The notes: generated by a model from the sequence alone, not told the origin. A DNA stretch of 64,000 bases from Brevibacillus borstelensis (GCF_003710865.1 NZ_RHHO01000009.1:62001-126000); one strand, 5' to 3'; counted from the first letter of the stretch, positions 45,737 to 54,781 are shown. Numbers and translations: made by a program.

Positions 45737-47014
45737 ATGAAAAAAAACCTCTTGATCGTCATGAGCTTGCTCATCATGATGAGTGTACTGACAGGTTTCC
45801 AAGCGGTATCCACCAACCCGTTGCAACAGTCGGTGAAATCCAGCCTCGTCCCTGTTTCCAAAATGGCGCTTCCTTCGAAAACCATTATCGGGTTTGGGGA
45901 AGCTACACATGGCAACAAGCAATTTACGATGCTAAAGTTGGATATTTTCAAGCATCTCGTAGAAAAGCAAGGATATCGCGTATTCGCCATCGAAGGCGAT
46001 TTTGGCGGAGGGCAAAAGGTCAACGAATACATACTGGGAGGCAGCGGAACTGCCCAAGATGCGGCAAAGGCAATCGGATTTACCATCTACAATACGCAAG
46101 AAATGGCAGCCCTTCTCTCCTGGATGCGCTCCTATAACGAGCATCGGGATGCAAAAGACAAAATTCATTTTTACGGGTTTGACATGCAGCGCTATGACCA
46201 CAACAAAAACGGGCTGTTCTCCTACTTGAAAAAGGTGGACCCGCCACTTGCCTCCAAGTATGAGACGGCACTTGCGAATCTGAATGACAAGACAGTGTAT
46301 GATCAAAAGAAAGCCACCGTACAAGACGGGCTCTCCCATATGAAAAGCCTGATGGAGCGTATGAAAGAAAATAAATCCGTTTATATCGCCAAAAGCTCCG
46401 AGCGAGAATATGAGCTGGCACTGGCCTTTGCCGAGGCGATCAAGCAAAACGCTACTCTTCGCGGAACCAATGCCAACTATAGCAATACCCGCGATTTCTA
46501 TATGGCGGAAAAAGTGAAGTGGGTCTTGTCCTACGAAAAGAAATATTACGGTCGCGAAAAACTGTTCATCACCGGACATAATGGACACATTGAAAAAACC
46601 TCCACTACCGCAGGAACAGCCACTTGCATGGGGGCCCATCTCGCCAAAGCCTTTGGGGACCAGTATTACGCCATCGGCAGTGAATTTTACGAAAGCTCCT
46701 TTATTGCCAATGACGCCTTTACCAATGAGCGAAAGGAGTTTCATGTAAAAAATAGCGGCAACGATCGGCTGGCTGTACTGTTTGCACAGACAAACATGCA
46801 GGATGGATTCCTAGATTTTGCAAAGGCCAAAAATAATGAAAGTTTCACCGCCTACCTGAATAAAACGCAGCCCATCAGTGCCATCGGAGCAGTCTTTAGC
46901 GGATTGTATGAAAAAATGGAAAAGATGTATACGTTGCAGATGGTTCCGGCGAAAGCTTTTGATGCGCTGATTTTCGTGCGGACTGCTACTCCTTCGGTAA
47001 TGTTAAAAGAGTAA
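45737..47014 (+). CDS. Erythromycin esterase family protein
   Basis: A 425-residue member of the EreA/EreB-like hydrolase family. Conserved motifs: GFGEATHGNKQF (catalytic His region), AIEGDFGGG (glutamate), IHFYGFDMQRYD and LFITGHNGHIEK. A hydrophobic segment at residues 4-22 looks like a signal peptide, so it may be exported, unlike cytoplasmic EreA. True Ere enzymes hydrolyse the macrolide lactone; many family members have other, unknown substrates, so resistance is not shown. Single gene with a strong terminator. Confidence 0.8.
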   Translation: MKKNLLIVMSLLIMMSVLTGFQAVSTNPLQQSVKSSLVPVSKMALPSKTIIGFGEATHGNKQFTMLKLDIFKHLVEKQGYRVFAIEGDFGGGQKVNEYILGGSGTAQDAAKAIGFTIYNTQEMAALLSWMRSYNEHRDAKDKIHFYGFDMQRYDHNKNGLFSYLKKVDPPLASKYETALANLNDKTVYDQKKATVQDGLSHMKSLMERMKENKSVYIAKSSEREYELALAFAEAIKQNATLRGTNANYSNTRDFYMAEKVKWVLSYEKKYYGREKLFITGHNGHIEKTSTTAGTATCMGAHLAKAFGDQYYAIGSEFYESSFIANDAFTNERKEFHVKNSGNDRLAVLFAQTNMQDGFLDFAKAKNNESFTAYLNKTQPISAIGAVFSGLYEKMEKMYTLQMVPAKAFDALIFVRTATPSVMLKE

Positions 47015-47065
47015 CGGAGCGGGAATTGTCGGGTTCCTTGCTGATCATACCGTAGTTTAAAGAAA

Positions 47066-47106
47066 GAGAATGCCCTTTTTGCTGATGCAAAAAAGGCATT
47101 CTCTTT
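47066..47106. terminator. Bidirectional terminator between esterase-like and VOC genes
   Basis: A near-perfect stem AAAGAGAATGCC / GGCATTCTCTTT, extended by CTTTTT/AAAAAAG, between two convergent genes. Confidence 0.92.
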
Positions 47107-47113
47107 CCTAATT

Positions 47114-47533
47114 CTATCTGCTTTCCGTATAAATTTGAAAGGTCACGCCAAATTTGTCAGTTACATCGCCAAACCCTGGGCTAAAAGAGTTTTCTTCAAA
47201 TGGTATATTCACTTGACCGCCTTGCTGCAGGGCTTCAAAAAATCGTTTTGATTTTTCCACGTCATTCGTTGAAAGGCAAATGGTTACCTGTTTGCCCTTG
47301 GGAATAGACGAACCGGTTGGAGCATCGGAAAACATGAGTTCCGTTTCACCCACACGCAGCTTTGCGTGTGCCACAAGATTCTTTACCTCATCCGTAAAAG
47401 TATCAGGCATTTCCGGCATATCACCGTAAGTAATGATGGTGAGGACTTCGGCACCTATCGCTTGTTCATAAAACTGAATAGCTTCCCTTGCGTTCCCTTC
47501 CAAATTTACATAAGGGGTAAGTTTTACTGTCAT
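47114..47533 (-). CDS. VOC family protein, PhnB/YjdN-like
   Basis: A 139-residue glyoxalase-fold protein. It begins TVKLTPYVNLEGNAREAIQF, has YGDMPEMPD, HAKLRVGETELMFSDA and the C-terminal DKFGVTFQIY. PhnB-like members have no established reaction; they are often dimers of beta-alpha-beta-beta-beta units. It is divergent from an ArsR plus SRPBCC pair, whose operator-like palindromes lie between. GGAG precedes the ATG. Confidence 0.85.
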   Translation of the reverse strand: MTVKLTPYVNLEGNAREAIQFYEQAIGAEVLTIITYGDMPEMPDTFTDEVKNLVAHAKLRVGETELMFSDAPTGSSIPKGKQVTICLSTNDVEKSKRFFEALQQGGQVNIPFEENSFSPGFGDVTDKFGVTFQIYTESR

Positions 47534-47684
47534 CCTAGATCAGCTCCTTTTTTCCCATCATACCTTTTATCAAATGCGTTGATTTCTTTTCAATTGCTAT
47601 CTTCAATAACCCAAACATTGTATTGGTTCTTCTGCTCATTTATCAGCCTCTCATTCAAACAAGCTGTGGTGCAAAAAATACTGT

Positions 47685-47714
47685 TTGACAGGACACCAAA
47701 TGGTGTCGTATTAT
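47685..47714 (+). promoter_or_regulatory. Consensus sigma-A promoter with an operator palindrome in the spacer
   Basis: TTGACA, 18 bases, TATTAT. The spacer is almost entirely the palindrome GACACCAAATGGTGTC, so a protein bound there would block RNA polymerase. Confidence 0.8.
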
Positions 47715-47737
47715 CAAAACAGACACCATTTGGTGTC
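47692..47737. promoter_or_regulatory. Pair of 16-bp operator palindromes
   Basis: GACACCAAATGGTGTC (47692-47707) and GACACCATTTGGTGTC (47722-47737): same half-site GACACCA, centres 30 bases (about three helical turns) apart. The second covers the expected transcription start. The nearby ArsR regulator is the likely binder, by inference from position. Confidence 0.8.
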
Positions 47738-48026
47738 CGAATGACGATTTATTCATTTTGTAAAGTTTGAATCTGAATAAGTTTGACTTGAACCAATTAA
47801 AAGAAGAAAACCAATGAGCAAGCTTATTGGTACGGAAACAACTGCGAAAGTAGAAACCCAGTCAGAGGAAAAAAGATTGAAAAAAGTGCATGCTGACGAA
47901 ATATCGCCTCGTGGACACTGCGTCCGAAGAGTTGCATACTGTAAGGAGGTGGTGAAATCAACGGCTGTCCCTTAGTACACCATAGATTTCTCCTACATAA
48001 AATCATATTTTTTGGAGCGGGTAGCT

Positions 48027-48353
48027 GTGAACGAGAACAACCAGCGGGATGTGTTTGACGCGATTGCAGATCCAACCAGGCGCCGATTGATTCGTCTGTT
48101 GGCAGAGGCAGAGGAGATGCCGCTTCATGAGTTAACCACGCATTTTGAAATGGGCCGTACAGCGGTATCCAAGCATTTGACAGTCCTGAAAGAGGCCGGA
48201 CTGGTACTTGATCGAAAAGTCGGCAGAGAAACGCGATATAGGCTGAACGCCTCTCCACTCAGAGAAATTCAAGATTGGGTGGCTTTCTACAGCAAGTTCT
48301 GGAGTACGAATATGTTGCGCTTGAGCCAACTATTAGAGGAGGAAGAAGAATGA
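48027..48353 (+). CDS. ArsR family transcriptional regulator
   Basis: A 108-residue winged-helix regulator: DVFDAIADPTRRRLIRLLAE, MPLHELTTHFEMGRTAVSKHL recognition helix, then AGLVLDRKVGRETRYRL wing. It has no ArsR-type metal cysteines, so it is not a classical metal sensor; such ArsR proteins paired with SRPBCC genes probably respond to small organic ligands. GTG start with GGAG upstream. Its stop overlaps the start of the SRPBCC gene (ATGA). Confidence 0.87.
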   Translation: MNENNQRDVFDAIADPTRRRLIRLLAEAEEMPLHELTTHFEMGRTAVSKHLTVLKEAGLVLDRKVGRETRYRLNASPLREIQDWVAFYSKFWSTNMLRLSQLLEEEEE

Positions 48354-48772
48354 GTTTAACCTTATCCCTGGATTTTCAGTACAAGACATCGATGGAGAAG
48401 CTTTGGACCGCCTTGACCGATTCAAGCAAGCTTGCCAAGTGGGTGGTCAACATCCACACCGGTCAGGCAATGGAAAATGATTTTAAACCCGTCGTAGGAC
48501 ACCGTTTTCAGTTTCGTACGGAACCGAACGAATATTGGGATGGAATTGTTGAAGGCGAAGTGCTTATCGTGGAGCCACCACACCGATTGTCCTATACTTG
48601 GGGCAGCGGAGAGGAGAAGCATACGATCACCTGGACGCTGCAGGATGTAGGGGACGGAAAGGTTAACCTTCATCTCGAACAAACCGGATTCTCAAATGCC
48701 CAAGCACTGGGTGGAGCTAAGTATGGCTGGACCAAATGGTGCGGCGAGCTTGAAAAGGTGTTGGAACAATAA
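48350..48772 (+). CDS. SRPBCC (AHSA1-like/START fold) protein
   Basis: A 140-residue protein of the AHSA1/SRPBCC type: YKTSMEKLWTALTDSSKLAKW at the start, FRTEPNEYWDGIVEGEVL in the middle, SYTWGSGEEKHTITWTLQ and the C-terminal helix GGAKYGWTKWCGELEKVL. The fold forms a hydrophobic ligand cavity. Translational coupling with ArsR suggests it binds or processes the ligand that ArsR controls. GAGGAGG precedes ATG. Confidence 0.87.
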   Translation: MSLTLSLDFQYKTSMEKLWTALTDSSKLAKWVVNIHTGQAMENDFKPVVGHRFQFRTEPNEYWDGIVEGEVLIVEPPHRLSYTWGSGEEKHTITWTLQDVGDGKVNLHLEQTGFSNAQALGGAKYGWTKWCGELEKVLEQ

Positions 48773-48828
48773 GCGCATTCAATATTTATGCATCAATGGC
48801 GACAGCCGTATCGAGGCGATAAACAGCA

Positions 48829-48860
48829 AAAACCGGAGCACGTAATCGCTCCGGTTTTTT
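48829..48860. terminator. Bidirectional terminator
   Basis: Stem AAAACCGGAGC / GCTCCGGTTTT with an eight-base loop and T-runs on both strands. It serves the SRPBCC gene (plus) and the small-protein gene (minus). Confidence 0.92.
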
Positions 48861-48909
48861 GCTGTGCCATGCCATGGCCCCTCAGACGTTTCGACCACGC
48901 TGGTTTCGT

Positions 48910-49074
48910 TTATTCGATCTCGTTTCGCTGGACGGAAGCGACCGGCTCCACGTTTTCCGTGTACATCCGCTTCACCAGCTCGCTCTCGCCCTCTACTCGA
49001 TCCCCCTGCTTTGCCAAAAAGTCCTGCGACTCCCGCTGCTGATCATTCGGCTTTTTGTTGTTCGGTCTGGACAT
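48910..49074 (-). CDS. Small hydrophilic protein (54 residues), unknown
   Basis: A short frame beginning MSRPNNKKPNDQQRESQDFL and ending VQRNEIE. AGGAGGGGG lies seven bases before the ATG, which strongly supports translation. The product is charged, without hydrophobic helices or cysteines, and resembles in composition the small sporulation-associated proteins of Bacillales, but I do not recognise a family. It lies 80 bases after oppA on the same strand and ends at a terminator, so it may be the last cistron of the opp operon or have its own promoter. Confidence 0.65.
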   Translation of the reverse strand: MSRPNNKKPNDQQRESQDFLAKQGDRVEGESELVKRMYTENVEPVASVQRNEIE

Positions 49075-49154
49075 GTCTGTCCCCCTCCTGTTCTGCGGTA
49101 AACACCCTTCTTACTATGAGTGCCTCTGAGGGATTTTATTCCGGGTCCGTGAGG

Positions 49155-50786
49155 TTACTCAGCCAATCTTTTTGCCCCGCGCAGATCCGGTGTCCCGGTT
49201 ACGCTGAAGCGGATACCTTCGATCTTTTTGCTGTTGAGGTAGTTTTCGTTGTTGAAATAGATCGGGATGACCGGCATATCCTGCATCAACACGGTTTCGG
49301 CGTCGTGCAGAAGCTTCATGCGCGCTTCCTCGTTTTGTTCGACCTTCGCTTTTTCGATCAGCTCGTCAAACTTCGGATTGGCCCAGTTGGTAAAGTTGCG
49401 GGAGCTTTTCCCCGTGTACAGCTCCAGCATCGCGAGCGGATCGAGGTAATCGCCGTTCCACCCCATGCGGGCGATCTGGAAGTTTTTCTGCTTGAACGTA
49501 TCGATGTAGGTTTTCCACTCCTGATTTTCCAGCTTCACCTGCATGCCCAGGTTTTTCTTGAACATTTCCTGCAGCGCTTCGGCGATCTTCTTGTGGTTTT
49601 CCGCCGTGCTGTATTTCAGCGTAATCGGCGGAAGCTCTGTCCAGCCTTCTTCCTTCAAGCCTTCCGCCAAAAGCTGCTTCGCCTTGGCCGGATCGAACTG
49701 ATAGTATGGCGCCACTTCTTCCCGGAAGTCCTTGCCCGCAGGAGTTTTCACCCCGAATGGCGTGTAGCCGTACGCCGGGAGCTGGCCTCCCATGGTCACG
49801 TTTGCCGTCAGGATGTCCCGGTCGATTGCGTAGGAAAAGGCCTGACGGATTTTCGCGTTGGTGAACGGCTCTTTCTCTACGTTAAACGTGTACGTATAAA
49901 TGCTGTAGTCCGGGAACGATTTGTACTCTTCTTTTCCCTTTTCCTGCTCAATCACGTCGATTGGCAAAGAGTCGATCAGGTCAAGCTCTCCCGTTTTGAA
50001 CATCTGGTAGTAGGTAGTCGCTTCGTTCACCATCTTGAAGTGGACGGTCTCCATCGTTACCTTGTCTTTTTCCCAGTAGCTCTGGCTTTTGGCGATGGTC
50101 AGCTGACTGTTGTGGTCCCAGCTCTCCACGGTGTACGGGCCGTTGGTCACGATGCCTTTCGCTTCCGCTGCCCAGTTTTTGTCCGCTTCCACAACTTTCT
50201 TGTTCACCGGCAGATAGGCGCGGCTCATCATGATTTTCGGGAAATAGGTGATGGGGTCTTTCAGTCTGACGACGAGTGTGCGGTCATCCTTTGCCTTGAT
50301 CTGCACGTCATCCACGCTGCCTTTGCCCGAGTTGTACGCCTCCGCGCCTTGTATGTAGTAGAGCGCAGATGGTTCATAGGCGGCAGTCTGCGGGTTCAGC
50401 ACACGCTTCCAGGAGTATTCGTAGTCATGCGCCGTTACCGGATCGCCGTTCGACCATTTCATCTCGGGGCGCAGGGTAAACGTGTAGGTTTTGCCATCCG
50501 GGGAGACTTCCACCTTTTCGGCTGCGCCTTCCACGATGTCCCCGTTTTGGCCGTAGCGGTACAGTCCTTCGTACAGATGGTCGATCACCCAGTACGAGGT
50601 GGTATCGGAAGCGAATGCCGGGTCCAATGTGTACGGTTCACCCCGCAGATTGGCGGTCATGACTTGTTTGACGGCTGCCCCCGTCTGTTGATCGGAAGAC
50701 GCAGCCGGCTTATCGCTGCCGCATGCGGAGAGCGCAGGCACGGCGAGCGCCAGCAGTGCGGCAAAAGCGAGCAATCCTTTTTTCAT
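49155..50786 (-). CDS. oppA: Oligopeptide-binding lipoprotein of S-box-controlled operon
   Basis: A 543-residue SBP_bac_5 lipoprotein with lipobox LSAC (Cys22). Family motifs are EPYTLDPAFASDTTSYWV, KWSNGDPVTAHDYEYSWKR and MPVIPIYFNNENY. GGAGG nine bases before this ATG sets the start. It is the last gene of oppBCDFA, behind a SAM-I riboswitch, so the ligand is probably a methionine- or sulfur-containing peptide (inference). A related orphan binding protein lies at 12.3-13.9 kb. Confidence 0.9.
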   Translation of the reverse strand: MKKGLLAFAALLALAVPALSACGSDKPAASSDQQTGAAVKQVMTANLRGEPYTLDPAFASDTTSYWVIDHLYEGLYRYGQNGDIVEGAAEKVEVSPDGKTYTFTLRPEMKWSNGDPVTAHDYEYSWKRVLNPQTAAYEPSALYYIQGAEAYNSGKGSVDDVQIKAKDDRTLVVRLKDPITYFPKIMMSRAYLPVNKKVVEADKNWAAEAKGIVTNGPYTVESWDHNSQLTIAKSQSYWEKDKVTMETVHFKMVNEATTYYQMFKTGELDLIDSLPIDVIEQEKGKEEYKSFPDYSIYTYTFNVEKEPFTNAKIRQAFSYAIDRDILTANVTMGGQLPAYGYTPFGVKTPAGKDFREEVAPYYQFDPAKAKQLLAEGLKEEGWTELPPITLKYSTAENHKKIAEALQEMFKKNLGMQVKLENQEWKTYIDTFKQKNFQIARMGWNGDYLDPLAMLELYTGKSSRNFTNWANPKFDELIEKAKVEQNEEARMKLLHDAETVLMQDMPVIPIYFNNENYLNSKKIEGIRFSVTGTPDLRGAKRLAE

Positions 50787-50814
50787 CGATGATTTCCTCC
50801 TTGTTCTCCTCTGT

Positions 50815-51771
50815 CTACTGTACAAAATGGCAAGCGATCCAGTGTCCGCGCCTCACCTCCTTCCACTCCGGCGCTGCTTCGGCGCAGACGCCTTGGGCCG
50901 CCGGGCATCTGGTGCGAAACGGGCACCCGCTTGGCGGATGAATCGGGCTCGGCATCTCTCCGGTCAGGACAATCTGCTCCCGCTCTTCGCGCTGGGCAGG
51001 ATGGGAGACCGGCATGGCGGAGATCAAAGCCTGCGTGTACGGATGCAGCGGTGCTGCAAACAACTCCTCGCCCGGTGCCAGCTCCATCATCTGCCCCAGG
51101 TACATCACGCCGATCCGGTCGCTGATGTGCTTTACCATCGCCAGGTCATGCGCGATAAACAAATAGGTGATGTCCCGCTCTGCCTGCAGATCTGCCAGCA
51201 GATTGACGATTTGCGCCTGAATGGATACATCCAGTGCGGAGATGGACTCGTCCGCCACGATAAAGCTCGGCTCCACCGCAAGCGCCCGGGCGATCCCGAT
51301 GCGCTGCCGTTGTCCGCCGCTGAATTCATGCGGAAAGCGTTTGGCGTGGCCGGGGTGCAGTCCGACCAGCTCCAGCAGGCGGTAGATGCGTTCTTCCCGC
51401 TCTTTTCCTTTTGCCAATCCGTAGGCGTCGATTCCTTCGGCGATGATGTCGCCCACCCTGAGCCGCGGATTAAGCGAGGCTTGCGGGTCCTGGAAGATTA
51501 GCTGCATGTGGCGGTTTGCTTCCCGCCTTTCGTGTCTGTCCATCCTGGCGAGGTCTTTTCCTTGAAACAGGATGCGCCCCGCCGTAGCCGGGTACAGGCC
51601 CACGATCGTCCTGCCCAGCGTCGACTTGCCGCAGCCGCTTTCCCCGACGATACCGAGCGTCTCCCCCCGCCTGATGGCAAAAGAAACGCGGTCAACAGCC
51701 CTGACCCGTTGGCCGCCGCCAATTTCAAACGATTTGGCGAGATTCTCCACCTCCACGATGTTGTCAAGCAT
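50815..51771 (-). CDS. oppF: Oligopeptide ABC transporter ATP-binding protein
   Basis: A 318-residue ATPase: Walker [12 protein letters not shown], signature [15 protein letters not shown], Walker B FIVADESISALD (serine in place of the usual proline) and oligo_HPY cysteines in GCPFRTRCPAAQGVC. GGGAGGG sets the start at MLDNIVEVENL; it overlaps the oppD stop by eight bases. It powers import with OppD. Confidence 0.88.
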   Translation of the reverse strand: MLDNIVEVENLAKSFEIGGGQRVRAVDRVSFAIRRGETLGIVGESGCGKSTLGRTIVGLYPATAGRILFQGKDLARMDRHERREANRHMQLIFQDPQASLNPRLRVGDIIAEGIDAYGLAKGKEREERIYRLLELVGLHPGHAKRFPHEFSGGQRQRIGIARALAVEPSFIVADESISALDVSIQAQIVNLLADLQAERDITYLFIAHDLAMVKHISDRIGVMYLGQMMELAPGEELFAAPLHPYTQALISAMPVSHPAQREEREQIVLTGEMPSPIHPPSGCPFRTRCPAAQGVCAEAAPEWKEVRRGHWIACHFVQ

Positions 51772-52786
51772 ATGTCTCCCTCCCTGCTGCAATCCACGCT
51801 TCCGCCTTCGGGGCACGCGGGTCGTTCAGCCAGCAGCTCGCCTCATGAGAATCGGAAAACGATTCGGCTGGCGGCATATGCGCCAGGCAAATTTCCATAG
51901 CAAAGCGGCAGCGGGCGGCAAACGGACAGCCGGCTGGCGGACGAAACAAATCCGGCGGAGTCCCTTCGATGGGGACCAGCCGCTCTTTTTTTCCTGCCGC
52001 AAGACGCGGCACAGACTGCAGCAGCCCTTGTGTGTATGGATGGCGCGGGTTGTCAAAAATCTCTTCCGCCCGGCCGCTCTCCACCACTGCGCCCGCGTAC
52101 ATCACCGTCACGTGGTCGGCCACCTCTGCGACTACGCCCAGATCGTGGGTGATCAAAATGATCGATGTGTTCAACTGCTGCTGCAGCTCCTTCATCAGCC
52201 GAAGGATTTGCGCCTGTATGGTCACGTCGAGCGCCGTCGTCGGCTCGTCGGCGATGATCAGCTCTGGATGGCAAGCAAGTGCCATGGCGATGCCGACACG
52301 CTGCCGCATGCCTCCGCTCAGCTCGTGCGGATATTGTTCATACCGCCTCGCCGCCTCCGGAATGCCCACCCTCTCCAGCAGCTTCAGCGTCTCTTCCTTT
52401 GCTTCCGCCTTCGTCTGCTTTCGATGCTTGATCAGCCCTTCGGCAATCTGTGTCCCGATTTTCATCGTCGGGTTCAGCGAGGTCATCGGGTCCTGAAAGA
52501 TCATGCCGATCTGCGAGCCGCGAATCTGCTGCCACTCCTGTTTCGTCAGCCGGGTCAGCTCACGCCCGCGAAACCGGATGCTGCCGCTCTTTACCTGGCC
52601 GGATCGGGGCGGAATCATCCCCATCAATGCCCGGGCAGTCACGCTTTTTCCGCAGCCGCTCTCTCCGACAATGGCCAGCGTCTCTCCCTCCCTCACGGAA
52701 AAGGACACCCCTCTCACTGCCTGCACCTCTCCGCCGTACGTGCGAAAGGAGACGCGCAGCTGGTCTACTTCCAACAATGGCTTCAC
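51764..52786 (-). CDS. oppD: Oligopeptide ABC transporter ATP-binding protein
   Basis: A 340-residue ATPase: Walker [11 protein letters not shown], signature [15 protein letters not shown], Walker [13 protein letters not shown] and oligo_HPY cysteines in GCPFAARCRFAMEIC. A GTG start (MKPLLEVDQL) is chosen because GAGGGGGAG precedes it and homology begins there. It starts 13 bases after oppC. Confidence 0.88.
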   Translation of the reverse strand: MKPLLEVDQLRVSFRTYGGEVQAVRGVSFSVREGETLAIVGESGCGKSVTARALMGMIPPRSGQVKSGSIRFRGRELTRLTKQEWQQIRGSQIGMIFQDPMTSLNPTMKIGTQIAEGLIKHRKQTKAEAKEETLKLLERVGIPEAARRYEQYPHELSGGMRQRVGIAMALACHPELIIADEPTTALDVTIQAQILRLMKELQQQLNTSIILITHDLGVVAEVADHVTVMYAGAVVESGRAEEIFDNPRHPYTQGLLQSVPRLAAGKKERLVPIEGTPPDLFRPPAGCPFAARCRFAMEICLAHMPPAESFSDSHEASCWLNDPRAPKAEAWIAAGRETYA

Positions 52787-52799
52787 GATGAACTCCCCC

Positions 52800-53747
52800 T
52801 CATTTCCTGATGCGCGGGTCCAGCGCGTCCTGCAGACCGTCCCCGAGCGCGTTGCACGCGAACATGGCAAGCGAAATCATGAATCCCGGAAAAAACAGCC
52901 GCCACCACTGCCCGCTCAGCACAACCGCCAGCGCGTCGTTGGCCATCGTTCCCCAACTGGCCGTCGGCGCTTGCACGCCCAGACCGAGAAAGCTGAGAAA
53001 CGACTCGGCGAAGATCGCATGCGGAATCGTAAAGGTCAGGTTGACGATGATCACGCCAATCGTATTGGGCAGCAGATGCCTGATGATGATTTTGGCATGG
53101 GAGGTGCCCAGCTTTTCTGCCGCCAGCACAAACTCCTGCCGCTTGATCTGCATGAGCTGTCCTCTGACCAGGCGGGCCATGCCCACCCAGCCGGTCAGCG
53201 AAAGCGCAATAATGATCGTGGCGAGTCCCGGCTCCAGAACGACCATCAGCAGGATCACCACCAGCAGATACGGGATGCTGTAGAGAATTTCAGCCAGCCG
53301 CATCAGGATGTTGTCCACTCGGTCACCCAGCCTGCTCCTTCCTGCCATGTATCCGGAAATGCCGCCGATGCACACACCGATTACCAGGTCGATGGCCGCC
53401 GCCACCACACCGATAAACAAAGAGATGCGGCCGCCCATCCAGGTACGCGCCCACATGTCCCGGCCCAGATCGTCCGTTCCAAACCAGTGCTCGCCCGAGG
53501 GCGGCAGATTCCCCTGCGTCAACGACTGCTCATGCGGGCTGTGAGGAACGAGCATCGGTCCGAAGATCGAGAGCGCCACCACCGCCGCGAGCAGGAAGAA
53601 CCCGAGTATCGCCAGCTTGTTGCGGCATACCCGCTGCCATACCTCCTGCCAATACCCGAGGCTGGGACGTTCCCGCTCTTCCCCGGCAAGCCGGCTTGGG
53701 TCGACAGGTCGAAACAGCGAATCCAGTTGTGTTGCCTGATTGGCCAT
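52800..53747 (-). CDS. oppC: Oligopeptide ABC transporter permease
   Basis: A 315-residue permease with an N-terminal cytoplasmic segment, first helix at about 45-66, the GEHWFGTDDLGRDMWAR loop, then five helices with EAA-like loop AAEKLGTSHAKIIIRHLLPN. It ends LQDALDPRIRK, typical of OppC/DppC. It starts four bases after the oppB stop and forms the channel with OppB. Confidence 0.88.
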   Translation of the reverse strand: MANQATQLDSLFRPVDPSRLAGEERERPSLGYWQEVWQRVCRNKLAILGFFLLAAVVALSIFGPMLVPHSPHEQSLTQGNLPPSGEHWFGTDDLGRDMWARTWMGGRISLFIGVVAAAIDLVIGVCIGGISGYMAGRSRLGDRVDNILMRLAEILYSIPYLLVVILLMVVLEPGLATIIIALSLTGWVGMARLVRGQLMQIKRQEFVLAAEKLGTSHAKIIIRHLLPNTIGVIIVNLTFTIPHAIFAESFLSFLGLGVQAPTASWGTMANDALAVVLSGQWWRLFFPGFMISLAMFACNALGDGLQDALDPRIRK

Positions 53748-53751
53748 AACG

Positions 53752-54684
53752 CTATCTCCCTCCGCTCGTCAATCTGATGCGCGGGTCAATCACCCGGTAC
53801 AGCAGGTCGATGATGTACAAAGTAAAAATGAGCACAAAGCTGTAAAAAACAGTCATTCCCAAAATGACCGGATAATCGCGGTTAAAAATGCTTTCCACGA
53901 AGTATTTGCCAAGCCCCGGAATGGCGAAAATCTTTTCCACCACAAAGGTTCCGGTCATCAGGTTGGCAAACAGCGGACCGACAAAGGTAAGCACCGGCAG
54001 TATGGTATTGCGCATCCCGTGTCTGACGACGATGGAAAAGGTGCCAAGCCCTTTCGCCTCCGCCGTGCTTATGTATTCCTGCTGCCAGACTTCCAGCATG
54101 CTGGCTCGTACGAATCGGGCGATAATGGCAAGCGGCCCGATGGCGAGCGCAAGCGTCGGAAGAACCGAATGCTCCCAGCTCCCCCAAGCCGCGACGGGCA
54201 AAAGCTCCCATTTGACCGCCATGTATTTGATCAACAGCGGTGCCAGAATAAAACTGGGGACGGAAATCCCGACGATGGCCGCGAACATGGACAGAAAATC
54301 CAACGCCCGGTTTTGGTAGAGCGCCGCGACGATTCCGACTGTGATCCCACCTGCCAGCGCGACAAGAAACGCCTGGAGCCCCAGAACAGCCGAGGCGGGA
54401 AAGCCCTCCGCAATCAGCGTGTTCACGTCCCTTGTCTTGGACTGGATGGACGGCCCCAGGTCAAATTGCACCAAGCCTTTCAGATAGAGCAGGTACTGCA
54501 TAGGGATCGGCTCATCCAGGTTGTACTGGGCCCGCATGTTTTTCACGACTTCTTCCGGAAGCATTTTGGCGTCAGACGCGAACGGGTCGCCCGGAATCAG
54601 GTGCATGATCACAAACGTCACCGTGACAATGATCCACAGCGTAACCAGCATGAGAAAGCCACGCTTGACCGCATAATGAAGCAC
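53752..54684 (-). CDS. oppB: Oligopeptide ABC transporter permease, first gene of S-box operon
   Basis: A 310-residue permease: first helix GFLMLVTLWIIVTVTFVIMH, then LIPGDPFASDAKM and the C-terminal domain with AEAKGLGTFSIVVRHGMRN. The start is GTG preceded by AAAGGAGG, about 70 bases downstream of the riboswitch terminator. The other frame-open starts upstream lie on the ribosome site. Confidence 0.88.
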   Translation of the reverse strand: MLHYAVKRGFLMLVTLWIIVTVTFVIMHLIPGDPFASDAKMLPEEVVKNMRAQYNLDEPIPMQYLLYLKGLVQFDLGPSIQSKTRDVNTLIAEGFPASAVLGLQAFLVALAGGITVGIVAALYQNRALDFLSMFAAIVGISVPSFILAPLLIKYMAVKWELLPVAAWGSWEHSVLPTLALAIGPLAIIARFVRASMLEVWQQEYISTAEAKGLGTFSIVVRHGMRNTILPVLTFVGPLFANLMTGTFVVEKIFAIPGLGKYFVESIFNRDYPVILGMTVFYSFVLIFTLYIIDLLYRVIDPRIRLTSGGR

Positions 54685-54756
54685 GTTGTTTCCTCCTTTG
54701 TGCAATTGTAATACTAAGTAAATAAATACGAATACTATGGATTATACATACAGAAA

Positions 54757-54781
54757 GCCCCTCTCCAGAAAGAAGAGGGGC
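54757..54781 (-). terminator. Riboswitch expression-platform terminator
   Basis: Perfect stem GCCCCTCT / AGAGGGGC followed on the minus strand by TTTCTGT, directly downstream of the SAM-I aptamer and upstream of oppB. It should form when SAM is bound. Confidence 0.85.

Larger units (their letters stand above)
47534..48026. other. Divergent intergenic region VOC / ArsR
   Basis: About 490 bases. It contains a consensus promoter with two palindromes, a short hairpin ACCAAT...ATTGGT at 47810-47831 and a possible 53-codon frame (47814-47975) that starts inside this hairpin and has no good ribosome site. Confidence 0.5.
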
